DNA of 21,121 nt from positions 1-21,121 of the IMG/VR virus record IMGVR_UViG_3300025695_001214, one strand, 5' to 3'. This document shows, one piece after another, positions 1 through 8,969 of this stretch (the first letter of the stretch is position 1; each line of letters begins with the position of its first letter). Both the position numbers and the translations under genes were made by a program. Origin of the DNA: a virus. The notes below the pieces were generated by a model. That model was not told where the DNA came from, made no database searches, and saw only the letters and a list, made by a program, of their open reading frames with translations.

Positions 1-1
1 G

Positions 2-1264
2 GCGACAGTTCAAGTTTATGCGTCTAGAAATGCAGAACTTTTTGAAACTTATCTTTCTTTGGCGTCTGCGCAGAACGTAACGGCAGATACAAGATATTAT
101 ATGTTAAGAGAAGCTCCAAACGGAAGCTATGAAATCACATTCGGTGACGGGATTACAACAGGTAAAACACCACAAGCGGGCGAAGTTATCCGTGTAACAT
201 ATCTTTCAACTAGCGATGGTGTTGCAAATGGCGCCAGAGATTTTGTTTCTCAAAGTGAAATAACAGTCGATGACACAGATTATGCTATTGCAGTTACTAC
301 ACTTTCAAGGGCTGCTGGTGGTTCTGATAAAGAATCAATTAAATCTATTAAATCAAATGCACCAATTTCATATGCATCACAAAACAGGCTCGTAACTGCA
401 AATGATTATATTGCGCTTATCACGAGAACGTTCGGAAGTTTTATTGATGATGTTACTGCATGGGGCGGAGAAGATAACGTTCCAGCCGATTTCGGTAATG
501 TATATGTGTCTTTGAAGTTTATTGAGAATACGACAGAAGCGGTAAAGCAGGTTGTGAAAGATGGAATCGTATCGAATCTATCAGACACCCTTTCTATCAT
601 GTCTATTGATACTAAGTTTACAGATGCAGTCACAACTTATATTGAAACTGAAACATTCTTTAACTTTGATCCATCACTAACAAACACTACTGCAGGTACA
701 ACTGAAGGCACAGTTCAGACAGTTATCAGAGATTATTTCACAACAAATCTTAATAAGTTTAATACGACATTTAGACGTTCACAGATTTTAGCAGATGTTG
801 ATGACATAAGCGAAGCTATTCTTAACTCTCGAATGAATGTTAAAGTTCAGCAAAGAATAACTCCAACCTTGTCACAAAATCTTGCATATTCCCTTCAATA
901 TCCCGTGGCTCTTGCTGCTCCATCATCAACTGATTATACTATAACGTCAACCGCATTTAATACAAGCGGTAAAACTTGTACCATAAGAAATAGACTTGGA
1001 TCTAATATTCTAGAGGTTGTTACTGCAGATGGTGAAATTGTAGTCACAAATATCGGAACGTATAATCCAGTAAAAGGTTCTGTCAATATAGTGAGTTTGA
1101 CCCCAACATCTATTGTAGGAGCGGCGACATATATTAAAGTATCTGCAGTTCCCGCTAATCAAAGCACGATAAGACCGTTAAGAAACTATATTCTTACACT
1201 TGATACTGAAAAATCATTCGCTTCTGCGCAGATTGATTATCAAGAGATTAGAGTAACACTATAA
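2..1264 (+). CDS. gp6: Baseplate wedge protein gp6, C-terminal part (5' end outside window)
   Basis: Gp6 forms the wedge scaffold of the T4-type baseplate and clamps neighbouring wedges together. The frame is open from base 2, so the gene begins upstream; a TTG at 59 is only an internal codon. Early in the visible part, the pattern YYMLREAPNGSYEITFGDG followed by VTYLSTSDGVANGA matches what I recall of T4 gp6 (YYMRE, FGEG, then IEYIST and DANGA), and next comes a region resembling baseplate J-like proteins, with SQNRLVTANDYIALITRTFG. About 420 codons are present, against a T4 gp6 of about 660 aa, so roughly a third is missing. The stop shares one base with the next start (TAATG), suggesting translational coupling. 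Identity is confident from both motif pattern and gene order; the match was recalled, not aligned. Confidence 0.9.
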   Translation, partial: ATVQVYASRNAELFETYLSLASAQNVTADTRYYMLREAPNGSYEITFGDGITTGKTPQAGEVIRVTYLSTSDGVANGARDFVSQSEITVDDTDYAIAVTTLSRAAGGSDKESIKSIKSNAPISYASQNRLVTANDYIALITRTFGSFIDDVTAWGGEDNVPADFGNVYVSLKFIENTTEAVKQVVKDGIVSNLSDTLSIMSIDTKFTDAVTTYIETETFFNFDPSLTNTTAGTTEGTVQTVIRDYFTTNLNKFNTTFRRSQILADVDDISEAILNSRMNVKVQQRITPTLSQNLAYSLQYPVALAAPSSTDYTITSTAFNTSGKTCTIRNRLGSNILEVVTADGEIVVTNIGTYNPVKGSVNIVSLTPTSIVGAATYIKVSAVPANQSTIRPLRNYILTLDTEKSFASAQIDYQEIRVTL

Positions 1265-2232
1265 TGTCAAATAGGTTTGATTACAACGGAAGACTGCCAC
1301 TCAATCTTATCATTGATAAGACAAAGGAAGCTTTACCAGAACACTTTGCAACTGAGTACCCAGACTTAGTAAAGTTTCTTGACGTTTATTATGACTTTAT
1401 GGAAAAAGATGATGAAGGCTATTCATACTTCATTCAAGGATTATATCAAGCAAGAGACTTGAGCACAACACAGCTATCTTCTCTTGATAACATTTTTAAA
1501 GAGATTGGCAATAACTCACAATCTGCAGACTTCTTTGCAGATCCAAGGTTTGTTGCTAAAGTTATTGCAGGTTTCTATAAAGCAAAAGGAAGCAAAATCT
1601 CAGCTGAAGGATTCTTTAGAGCGTTCTTTGGTGAAGAAGCTTCTATCGTATATCCAAAAAACAATATGTTTATTGTGAATGATTCTAGATTAGGAACAGA
1701 TTCTCTTAAATATATACAAGACGATAAGCGATATCAGATACACTCTATTCTAATTCAGTCTGGCATTCCTGTAGCAAAATGGGAAGATTTGTTTAAGTTG
1801 TTTGTGCATCCTGCGGGCTGGTATCTTGCTGGTGATGTTGTTATTGAAGGCATATATAATCTTAGTGCTTCATCGATGCCTATTGCAGCACTAGATTCTG
1901 CAGCTGGCACAGCAATCTTTGAAGAAACCGCATTCGCAACACTTACACAAAATCAGTCAATTACTGGTATTATTATTGATGATAATGATAGCGATTCTCT
2001 TGCAGAAAGAGTGTCACTCATACGTCAAATTCAACTATTCAATACTCTTACTATAGCAGGAATTGCAGATCAATACAACTCAATTATTGAATTTGCTGAC
2101 GAAAACTCACCTACATTCGATGAGGATTCTGATGGAATCATTCGCGCAGTCGATTTCTCTAATACAATAGAAAAAATGGATATGAATAAATTTGATTACG
2201 GTAATCCGCTACAATATCAAGATTCCGCGTAA
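1264..2232 (+). CDS. Short gp7-like baseplate wedge protein (322 aa)
   Basis: This protein lies between gp6 and gp8, the place of gp7 in T4, but has 322 aa instead of about 1,030. It resembles the C-terminal part of T4 gp7 as I remember it. Residues 103-130 have FYKAKGSKISAEGFFRAFF followed by an acidic EEASI, like the T4 stretch in which a 'TKGIEASYKFLF' segment precedes NEEVEI. Residues 173-186 have W-x6-FVHPAGW, like the T4 'W...FVHPVG' segment. Residues 25-60 are rich in aromatic and acidic residues (LPEHFATEYPDLVKFLDVYYDFM), trimmed here to key positions P26, Y32, F38, Y42, F45. The rest of T4 gp7, including its large N-terminal region, has no counterpart. It probably sits in the wedge core with gp6. 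The start overlaps the gp6 stop by one base. Assignment rests on recalled motifs plus synteny. Confidence 0.62.
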   Translation: MSNRFDYNGRLPLNLIIDKTKEALPEHFATEYPDLVKFLDVYYDFMEKDDEGYSYFIQGLYQARDLSTTQLSSLDNIFKEIGNNSQSADFFADPRFVAKVIAGFYKAKGSKISAEGFFRAFFGEEASIVYPKNNMFIVNDSRLGTDSLKYIQDDKRYQIHSILIQSGIPVAKWEDLFKLFVHPAGWYLAGDVVIEGIYNLSASSMPIAALDSAAGTAIFEETAFATLTQNQSITGIIIDDNDSDSLAERVSLIRQIQLFNTLTIAGIADQYNSIIEFADENSPTFDEDSDGIIRAVDFSNTIEKMDMNKFDYGNPLQYQDSA

Positions 2233-2239
2233 TATTTGT

Positions 2240-2247
2240 TATAAATA
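2240..2247 (+). promoter_or_regulatory. T4-type late promoter octamer TATAAATA
   Basis: An exact TATAAATA lies in the short gap between the gp7-like gene and the 64-aa gene, 24 bases before the ATG at 2272. In T4 this octamer covers about -13 to -6 and is read by the phage late sigma factor gp55, which would put the transcript start near 2253. An AGGA ribosome-binding motif follows. Being intergenic and well spaced, this is one of the two most convincing copies in the window. Confidence 0.7.
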
Positions 2248-2271
2248 GAATCAACACAACAGGAATTAATT

Positions 2272-2466
2272 ATGGCACAACAATCTATTTCACTTGGAAC
2301 ATCGGCTAATGACGGCACTGGCGATACGCTCAGAGACGCTGGCCAGAAAATCAATGAAAACTTTACAGAGCTCTATGGTGACTATATCAGCATAAGCTCA
2401 TTACAATCAATCGCAGCGGCAAGTGCAGACTTTGACGCATTTAAGACAGCAATCGCAGCACTATAA
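2272..2466 (+). CDS. Small fibre-type N-terminal module protein (64 aa)
   Basis: A 64-aa protein whose first half carries the pattern SLGTSANDGTGDTLRDAGQK followed by INENFTELY. This pattern is common at the N-terminus of tail-fibre and other structural proteins of phages, where it precedes much longer fibre shafts. Here it ends soon after, with an alanine-rich helix-like tail (residues 44-64), and no downstream ORF continues it. It has a good AGGA ribosome-binding site about 9 bases before the ATG and its own late-promoter octamer, so it looks like a real expressed gene rather than debris. It probably is a small virion or baseplate-associated protein; a chaperone or adaptor role is possible but only a guess. 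Confidence 0.72.
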   Translation: MAQQSISLGTSANDGTGDTLRDAGQKINENFTELYGDYISISSLQSIAAASADFDAFKTAIAAL

Positions 2467-2478
2467 GTAGGACCTAAA

Positions 2479-3822
2479 ATGGCAGCCATCATCACAGATT
2501 ATTTTAAAAGAGAATTGGTCCAAAACATTTTTGAAGATGTTGCCGATTCGGCAGTAAACTATTACATCGGCATCGGTAGATCACAGGACTGGGATTCTTC
2601 TGATACTCCAACGGTTCCAATTAATTCTCTGAGAGAAGAACTGCAGTTTAGATTGAATATGCAATCTGTTAAAAGAACGGCTGACGTATCATTCGTTGCC
2701 CCACGCAAAAACTGGTCTTCTGGTTCAGTATATTCTGGGTATAATACTAACCAGGTTGGACAGCCTACGAATTCACATTATGTTATTACTGATAACAACT
2801 CTGTTTATATCTGTCTTGAACAAGGTAAAAGTGCAACCGGCGTGGCTGTTGCATCTACAGTTAAACCGACTAGTTCTGCATCAGCCGCATTTAAAACGGC
2901 GGATGGATATGTGTGGAAGTTCCTATACACACTTGCTGCGGTTGATGCAAACAAATATTTGTCTGCAAACTATATGCCAGTAAAACTACAGGATGCTACA
3001 GATTCGGCATCGGCAGCTACAGCTATTGAACAATATTCTATCCAACAAGCTGCGGTTGATGGTCAAGTTGCTGGTATCACTCTTACTTCTGGCGGATCTG
3101 GTTATACTTCTGCACCGACGGTAACAATTATCGGCGATGGCGATAGTGCAGAAGCGGTTGCAACAGTTCTTGCAGGATCGGTTGTTAAAGTTGAAATGAA
3201 AGATTCCGCCTCGACGATTTTCAACGGGAGTGGATATAATTATGCTGATGTAGTTTTCTCGGGCGGTGCTGGAACAGGCGCGGCTGCAAGAGCAAATCTT
3301 TCATATCTAGGTGGATTTGGTTCAGATCCTAGAATTGATTTAAAATCAACTTCACTTATGTTTAATGCAAAACCTTCTGGTGCAGAAAATGAAGATTTCG
3401 TTATCGGTCAAGATTTTAGACAAGTCGCACTGATGAGAAACGTTAAAAATGCTACAACGGATTCTGATTATTCATCTGAAACTGGATCAGCACTTGACTA
3501 TATGACACTATCATCCATTTCGGCTGCTTTCTCCGCAGACAAAACAATTCTTGGCGGAACATCTGGAGCACAGGCGTATGTAGATAGATTCGATTCAGAT
3601 AAAATCTATTACCACCAAACAGAAGAAACTGGCTTTATTCCATTCCAATCATCTGAATCTGTTACTGAAACTGATGGTGCAGGCTCGGGTGTTATTGGAA
3701 CACCACTCACAGTAGGTGATATAAATAAGTTCAAAGGTGAGGTATTCTACATTGATAACCGCGCTGCCATCGAAAGGTCAGCTGCTCAGACAGAAGACCT
3801 TAAGATTATCATCCAATTATAA
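2479..3822 (+). CDS. gp8: Baseplate wedge protein gp8 with inserted beta-repeat domain
   Basis: Gp8 is a dimeric wedge protein that binds gp7 and gp10 in T4. The signature pieces are in T4 order: YYIGIGRSQDWDSSDTP (residues 28-44, compare T4 GRSEPW), VAPRKNW (73-79, T4 IPRRDW), DGYVWKFLYTL (142-152, T4 DGYVWEYLFEI), DFRQVALMRN (312-321, T4 GFRQISIITN) and the C-terminus GEVFYIDNRAAI with AQTEDLKIIIQL (T4 GEMIYMENRPPI and QTEEINILFTF). At 447 aa it is about 110 residues longer than T4 gp8. Much of the difference lies in residues 197-275, which hold two glycine-rich beta units (GSGYTSAPTVTI and GSGYNYADVVFSG). The ATG at 2479 follows an AGGA motif 12 bases after the previous stop. T4 comparisons are from memory. 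Confidence 0.92.
   Translation: MAAIITDYFKRELVQNIFEDVADSAVNYYIGIGRSQDWDSSDTPTVPINSLREELQFRLNMQSVKRTADVSFVAPRKNWSSGSVYSGYNTNQVGQPTNSHYVITDNNSVYICLEQGKSATGVAVASTVKPTSSASAAFKTADGYVWKFLYTLAAVDANKYLSANYMPVKLQDATDSASAATAIEQYSIQQAAVDGQVAGITLTSGGSGYTSAPTVTIIGDGDSAEAVATVLAGSVVKVEMKDSASTIFNGSGYNYADVVFSGGAGTGAAARANLSYLGGFGSDPRIDLKSTSLMFNAKPSGAENEDFVIGQDFRQVALMRNVKNATTDSDYSSETGSALDYMTLSSISAAFSADKTILGGTSGAQAYVDRFDSDKIYYHQTEETGFIPFQSSESVTETDGAGSGVIGTPLTVGDINKFKGEVFYIDNRAAIERSAAQTEDLKIIIQL
3720..3727 (+). promoter_or_regulatory. Possible late promoter octamer TATAAATA inside gp8
   Basis: An exact TATAAATA lies near the end of the gp8 coding region, 109 bases before the start of the 1,710-aa gene at 3837. 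It could give an internal late transcript for that large gene. Because it lies in coding sequence (codons for Asp-Ile-Asn-Lys), a chance match is possible. Confidence 0.4.
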
Positions 3823-3836
3823 GACAGGTTTAACAT

Positions 3837-6800
3837 ATGGTCGACCAATTAATCAAGAATACATTTGAAAACACATATAGAGACGATTACAGCGACAGCG
3901 CTGGTTTTCATCGTGTTCTCTTTAATAACGGCCGTGCAGTTCAAGCGCGTGAGTTAACACAGCTACAAACTATTATTCAATCTGAGATTACTCGCTTTGG
4001 CAATAACATCTTCAAAGAAGGCGCAGCGGTAAATCCTGGCGGTATTAGCGTTAACCCAGTTGAATTTGTTAAACTTAATACAGCATCAAATACATTACCA
4101 TCAGATACTTCGACTATTATCGGTACAGAATTCACAGGCGCAACTTCTGGAATCAAAGCGACAATCGTGGATGTTAAAGTTGCTGTTGGTTCAGATCCAG
4201 CAACAATATACGTGAAGTATAACGATGGTCTTTCTAGCGGAGCTTCAATTAAGTTTGCTGCAGCAGAAGATATTACAAACGGTTCTGTCACACTTACGGT
4301 ACAAACCACAAATACAACACTGAATCCAGCTACTGGTCGTGGTCTTTCTGGCAACGTTGCAGGTGGGGATTTTTACGCAACAGGTCGTTTTGTATACGCT
4401 CCAAAACAAACATCAATCATTTCAAAATACACAAGTTTGTTAACAGATGATCTTGGTTTTAAGATTGTTGAAGATATTGTTACGGCAAATGATGATGTAA
4501 CTCTTTATGATAACTCTGGTGCGCTTCCAAACACTTCTTCGCCTGGCGCTGACAGATATAGAATTAGTCTTACTCTTGATATTAGGAGCAATGTTGATTC
4601 AGACGAAAACTTTGTTTATATTGCCAAAATCAGAAATGGTATTATCGTATCTGACGTTAAAGCGGAATCAGAAGATAACTACAATAAGCTCACAGACGTT
4701 CTTGCATTAAGAACAAAAGAAGAGTCTGGCAATTATATCGTTACACCATACACGTTATCTTTCGACGACGATTCTGATACAACTAAACTTGATATTCACG
4801 TATCTCCAGGCACAGTATACGTTAATGGATATAGAGCAAATAAAGATTTTAACACGAATATTATTGTAACAAAGCCCAGAACAACAGAAACAGTAAACAA
4901 CGAAGTTGCTGCATTTAGCATTGGCAACTACATTGTTATTGACGGGAATAAAGGTCTTCCAAACGTAAACGAATTCGAACTTATGAATTTAAGATCGGCT
5001 ACCACTCACGGCGGATCAACGATTGGTACAGCAAGAGTCCGGGCGGTTGAAGAAAATGGTGACGGTAACTATAGGCTTTATCTTTTCCAACTGTCAATGA
5101 ATTCCGGTCAAAACTTCAGGGACACAAGAAGCATTGGGACTTCAACTACTAACTATTCAAATTTGGTTCTTGAAAACTCTCAGGCAGTTCTTAAAGATGC
5201 AAGTAATAGCTCACTTCTAGTAAGTCTTCCAACATCTAGACCTTCAGTATTATCTGATATTTCACTTGCAACTCAACGTAGATTTACAACATCAACAAAC
5301 GGTTCAGGCCAAGCAACACTTACACTTTCAGCCTCAGGCGAAACATTTGCAAATACAAATGACTGGGTTCTTGCACTAGCAGACAGTGATATTATTTCTG
5401 GCGCAACAATCACCGGAGCTGGTACTACAACGGCTTCTCTTTCAGGACTTCCAGCATCTGAAGCGAATCTTGAAGTTATCACTTATGTTAATAAAGCAGC
5501 TGCAACAGTTAGATCAAAAAGCCTTGAAACAGGCGCTAATACAATTACATCATTCGATTCTGATGGAAATGGACTTATCTATGCAAATCTATCAAAAGCT
5601 GATATCTATTCCTTTGACGGAATTACATTGTCGGATTCTTCTGGCAGATCGCTTGTAAGTAAGTTTACTATCGATAACGGTCAAAGAGATAACTTCTATG
5701 ATCTAGGCCGTATTATTTTGAAACCTGGACAATCACTTCCAACCGATGATGTTGTTGTTCAATATCAATATTTTGATCACGGTGTTTCAGGCGACTTCTT
5801 TGCGGTTAACTCATATACAGGCGAAGTTGACTATGAAGATATTCCTTCACACACCCTAGCCGATGGAACAACAGTTTCTCTTAGAGACGTTCTTGATTTC
5901 AGATCGGTTGTTAACTCCTCACAAACATTTGGTGCTGGAGCAGTTCTTCACGAACTTCCGCAAACGAACGATACCATCCAAGCTGACGCTACATACTATC
6001 TTGGAACAAGAAATAAAGTTATTATTACAAATAATAATGAAATCAAGTTTATTTCAGGTAAGCCTGCTATTTCACCAAAATATCCAGAAACCCCTGAAAA
6101 CTCGCTTGAGCTTTATAGAGTTACATTAAACCCATATGTTCTTTCCCCATCGGATTTAACCGTTGAAAAGATTGACCATAGACATTATACTATGTCAGAT
6201 ATTGGTCGTCTTGAGGATCGTATCGATAAGCTTGAAGAATTAACTTCTCTTAGCTTACTCGAACTCGATACAAGCGCATTGAGTGTATTGGATTCAGCTG
6301 GTCTTGACAGAACAAAATCAGGTTTCTTTGTGGATAACTTTGCGGATCACGCATTCACTGATGTTACATCGTCGGAACACAGAGCTGCTCTTGATCCGGT
6401 TAACAAAGCATTAAGACCGACCTCAAGTGAAGATGCTATTACTCTTCAATATGACTCCGCAACATCAACAAATACTATTCTTAAAGGTGACAACGTATAT
6501 CTAAACTATACACATAGAACGATATATGACCAATCTTCCGTAACAGGTACGGAAAACGTAAATCCATTTATATTAATGGATTGGCTTGGAAATATTACAA
6601 TGTCGCCATCAAGCGATAGTTGGATCGAAAAACGGTGGACTGCAGATAGAGTTATTAGCGGTGGGACAAGGTTAAACACTAGCTCAGCAAATCTCTGGAA
6701 CTCAGCATCATTTAACTGGGCAGGAACACCGGTTGATCAACTTCAAGTTGGTTCCACATCAAGTTCCATTACTTTAGCTTCAAGTACTGTTGCTGGTAGA

Positions 6801-8969
6801 AATACTTCTTCATCATCGCAAAATGGACAGACTCGAACCACGACGACTTTTGCAAATTCTACAACTACTACTACAACCGGATCAAATCGCGTCGTTTCGA
6901 GCGAAACGGTAAGAACTGTTGTAGGCGACCGCGTGGTGGATGTTCTTGTTATTCCATTCATGCGCTCAAGAAAAGTATATTTTAAAGGCGAAGGATTCAG
7001 ACCTAACACAAGATTGTTCCCGTTTTTTGATGATGTTGCCGTTGACGATTGGGTAAAATCAGAATCATTTGTTCATATTGCATCTGATCCAGTTGACTTC
7101 GGTAATAGTCTAAACGGGACCGTTGGACATCCAGATGGGGCATCGAGCCTTGTAGCTGATGGATCCGGTCGAATTGAAGGTTCGTTCTTTATTCCATCAA
7201 CTGCAGGTTTAAGATTTAGAACTGGTACAAGACCGTTTACATTATCTGATGTTACGTCTGGAGTAAGAGCGAACGGGACTTCATTCGGTAAAACAACGTT
7301 TACTTCAAGAGGTACTATTGAAGTTAGACAAAGAGACGTTGTTTCAACACGAGTTCTTACGGTCCAAAGTTTTACTAATACGAGAACATCATCCTCTAGT
7401 CGGGTAATCGCACAGAATACTGAAGCGCGCGGTGGTGGACCAGATCCATTAGCCCAGTCTTTCCTTGTCGAAGAACCAACTGGATATTTTGTAACAAAGT
7501 TTGATTTCTATTTTAAAACAAAAGCAGCTTCAGAAGCAAATCCTGTATGGATCCAACTTCGAACTGTAGAGAATGGTATTCCAACTGGTAATATTTTACC
7601 TGGATCAACTAAATTTGTTTATCCTTCTGAGATTACAGTTTCTGATGATGCAAGTGCTGCTACTACCTTTGAGTTTAACGAGCCTGTTTATTTAGAGCCA
7701 GGTAAGGAATATGCTGTTGTTATGCTTGCAAACACCACAGATTACCTAGTGTATATTTCTAGAGTTGGCGACTTTATTCTAGGAACAACAGATGCTAAAG
7801 TAACTAGACAGCCATTCTTGGGGTCACTCTTCAAATCGCAAAACGCATCTACTTGGACTCCGTCACAGTGGGAAGACCTAACATTTAAAATGTATGGTGC
7901 ACAGTTTACTGCAACAACAGGCACAGCAAAACTCAACAACGTAGCAGTTCCTTCTGAACTACTTCCAGCCGATCCATTCAGTGTTGATTCTGCAGATGCG
8001 ACAATTACAGTTAATCAAGGATCTCACGGTCTTACGGTTGGTGATGATGTTGTAATTTCAGGGGCAACTACATTCGGCGGCATTTCTGCAGGAAGTATTA
8101 ACGGCACTAGAACAATTACGGCTCTTGATGCAAATGGCTACACATTTGAAGCTGACTCAGCATCAACATCCGCTGATATTGGTGGGGGAAGTGCAGTTCT
8201 AGCAGATAAAAACATTCCGATGGATGTTATGATTCCAAATATCACAACTCTCTTATTAGACGAGACTAATATTTCTGCAACAGGTGAGTTTACAACGGGT
8301 CAATCTCTTGCTGGGATAGAAACCGCTTATCAGAAAGAAAGCGCTGTTGATATTCCGATCAATAGAGAGATTGTATTCTCAGCACCAAAGTTGATTGCTA
8401 ATGCGTCAAATGAAACAAACAATATGGCAGGTGCAAAGAGCTTAACGCTTAATATTACAATGTCAACGAATAATGACTTCGTATCTCCTGTAATTGATAT
8501 GCAGCGCGCAATCGCAATTGCTATCTCAAATAGAATTGACAAACAATCTGCGTCCCCTGCCAGTGGATTTAACGTTCCACTTAACTATGTCGCTGAAACA
8601 ACAGCAACAGGGGGCACACACGCCTCTAAGCATATCACAAAAGCTATTACACTCGCGGATGATGCTGTTGGTTTGAAAGTTCTAGTATCAGCAAACAGAC
8701 CATCGGTTGCAAGCTTTGACGTTTATTACAGAGTGTCAAATGGCACAACGTTGCTTACGGATACCGACTGGGCCCTAGCTTCAATTGAAAATAATATGCC
8801 TTCAGATGAAAATCCAGAAGTATTCAGATCATACGAATACCTTATCGGCGGGCAAGGTGGATCACTCCCAGCATTTAATCAGTTCCAAATCAAGGTTGTG
8901 TTTAAGTCAACAAGTAGCGCTAAAGTTCCAGTCATTCGTGATCTAAGAGCTATTGCGATGGGCGTATAA
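3837..8969 (+). CDS. Giant DUF4815-type virion structural protein (1,710 aa)
   Basis: This is the largest gene in the window. Residues 24-65 contain FHRVLFNNGRAVQARELTQL and then RFGNNIFKEG, the hallmark N-terminus of DUF4815-type structural proteins of marine T4-like phages. Other landmarks are RDVLDFRSVV near 682, a short charged helical stretch (RLEDRIDKLEEL) near 790, a Ser/Thr-rich linker around 980-1020, then VIPFMRSRKVYFKGEGFRPN near 1035, and GGGPDPLAQSFLVEEPTGYF near 1198-1217. An inserted beta domain, with GSHGLTVGDDVVISG, lies at about 1378-1456. The last 200 residues form a beta-rich module ending IRDLRAIAMGV. It follows gp8, where T4 carries gp9 and gp10, so it is probably a baseplate-periphery or fibre-attachment protein, exposed on the virion. 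The exact role is unknown. The stop overlaps the next start by one base. Confidence 0.85.
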   Translation: MVDQLIKNTFENTYRDDYSDSAGFHRVLFNNGRAVQARELTQLQTIIQSEITRFGNNIFKEGAAVNPGGISVNPVEFVKLNTASNTLPSDTSTIIGTEFTGATSGIKATIVDVKVAVGSDPATIYVKYNDGLSSGASIKFAAAEDITNGSVTLTVQTTNTTLNPATGRGLSGNVAGGDFYATGRFVYAPKQTSIISKYTSLLTDDLGFKIVEDIVTANDDVTLYDNSGALPNTSSPGADRYRISLTLDIRSNVDSDENFVYIAKIRNGIIVSDVKAESEDNYNKLTDVLALRTKEESGNYIVTPYTLSFDDDSDTTKLDIHVSPGTVYVNGYRANKDFNTNIIVTKPRTTETVNNEVAAFSIGNYIVIDGNKGLPNVNEFELMNLRSATTHGGSTIGTARVRAVEENGDGNYRLYLFQLSMNSGQNFRDTRSIGTSTTNYSNLVLENSQAVLKDASNSSLLVSLPTSRPSVLSDISLATQRRFTTSTNGSGQATLTLSASGETFANTNDWVLALADSDIISGATITGAGTTTASLSGLPASEANLEVITYVNKAAATVRSKSLETGANTITSFDSDGNGLIYANLSKADIYSFDGITLSDSSGRSLVSKFTIDNGQRDNFYDLGRIILKPGQSLPTDDVVVQYQYFDHGVSGDFFAVNSYTGEVDYEDIPSHTLADGTTVSLRDVLDFRSVVNSSQTFGAGAVLHELPQTNDTIQADATYYLGTRNKVIITNNNEIKFISGKPAISPKYPETPENSLELYRVTLNPYVLSPSDLTVEKIDHRHYTMSDIGRLEDRIDKLEELTSLSLLELDTSALSVLDSAGLDRTKSGFFVDNFADHAFTDVTSSEHRAALDPVNKALRPTSSEDAITLQYDSATSTNTILKGDNVYLNYTHRTIYDQSSVTGTENVNPFILMDWLGNITMSPSSDSWIEKRWTADRVISGGTRLNTSSANLWNSASFNWAGTPVDQLQVGSTSSSITLASSTVAGRNTSSSSQNGQTRTTTTFANSTTTTTTGSNRVVSSETVRTVVGDRVVDVLVIPFMRSRKVYFKGEGFRPNTRLFPFFDDVAVDDWVKSESFVHIASDPVDFGNSLNGTVGHPDGASSLVADGSGRIEGSFFIPSTAGLRFRTGTRPFTLSDVTSGVRANGTSFGKTTFTSRGTIEVRQRDVVSTRVLTVQSFTNTRTSSSSRVIAQNTEARGGGPDPLAQSFLVEEPTGYFVTKFDFYFKTKAASEANPVWIQLRTVENGIPTGNILPGSTKFVYPSEITVSDDASAATTFEFNEPVYLEPGKEYAVVMLANTTDYLVYISRVGDFILGTTDAKVTRQPFLGSLFKSQNASTWTPSQWEDLTFKMYGAQFTATTGTAKLNNVAVPSELLPADPFSVDSADATITVNQGSHGLTVGDDVVISGATTFGGISAGSINGTRTITALDANGYTFEADSASTSADIGGGSAVLADKNIPMDVMIPNITTLLLDETNISATGEFTTGQSLAGIETAYQKESAVDIPINREIVFSAPKLIANASNETNNMAGAKSLTLNITMSTNNDFVSPVIDMQRAIAIAISNRIDKQSASPASGFNVPLNYVAETTATGGTHASKHITKAITLADDAVGLKVLVSANRPSVASFDVYYRVSNGTTLLTDTDWALASIENNMPSDENPEVFRSYEYLIGGQGGSLPAFNQFQIKVVFKSTSSAKVPVIRDLRAIAMGV

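Noticed and set aside
3977-4354. Minus-strand ORF of 125 aa
   Set aside because: It is opposite the conserved N-terminal part of the DUF4815-type gene and has no ribosome-binding site or family features that I can see.
5386-5658. Plus-strand ORF of 90 aa in another frame, rich in Leu and Gln
   Set aside because: Its composition is that of an out-of-frame reading of the large structural gene, with no independent start signal.
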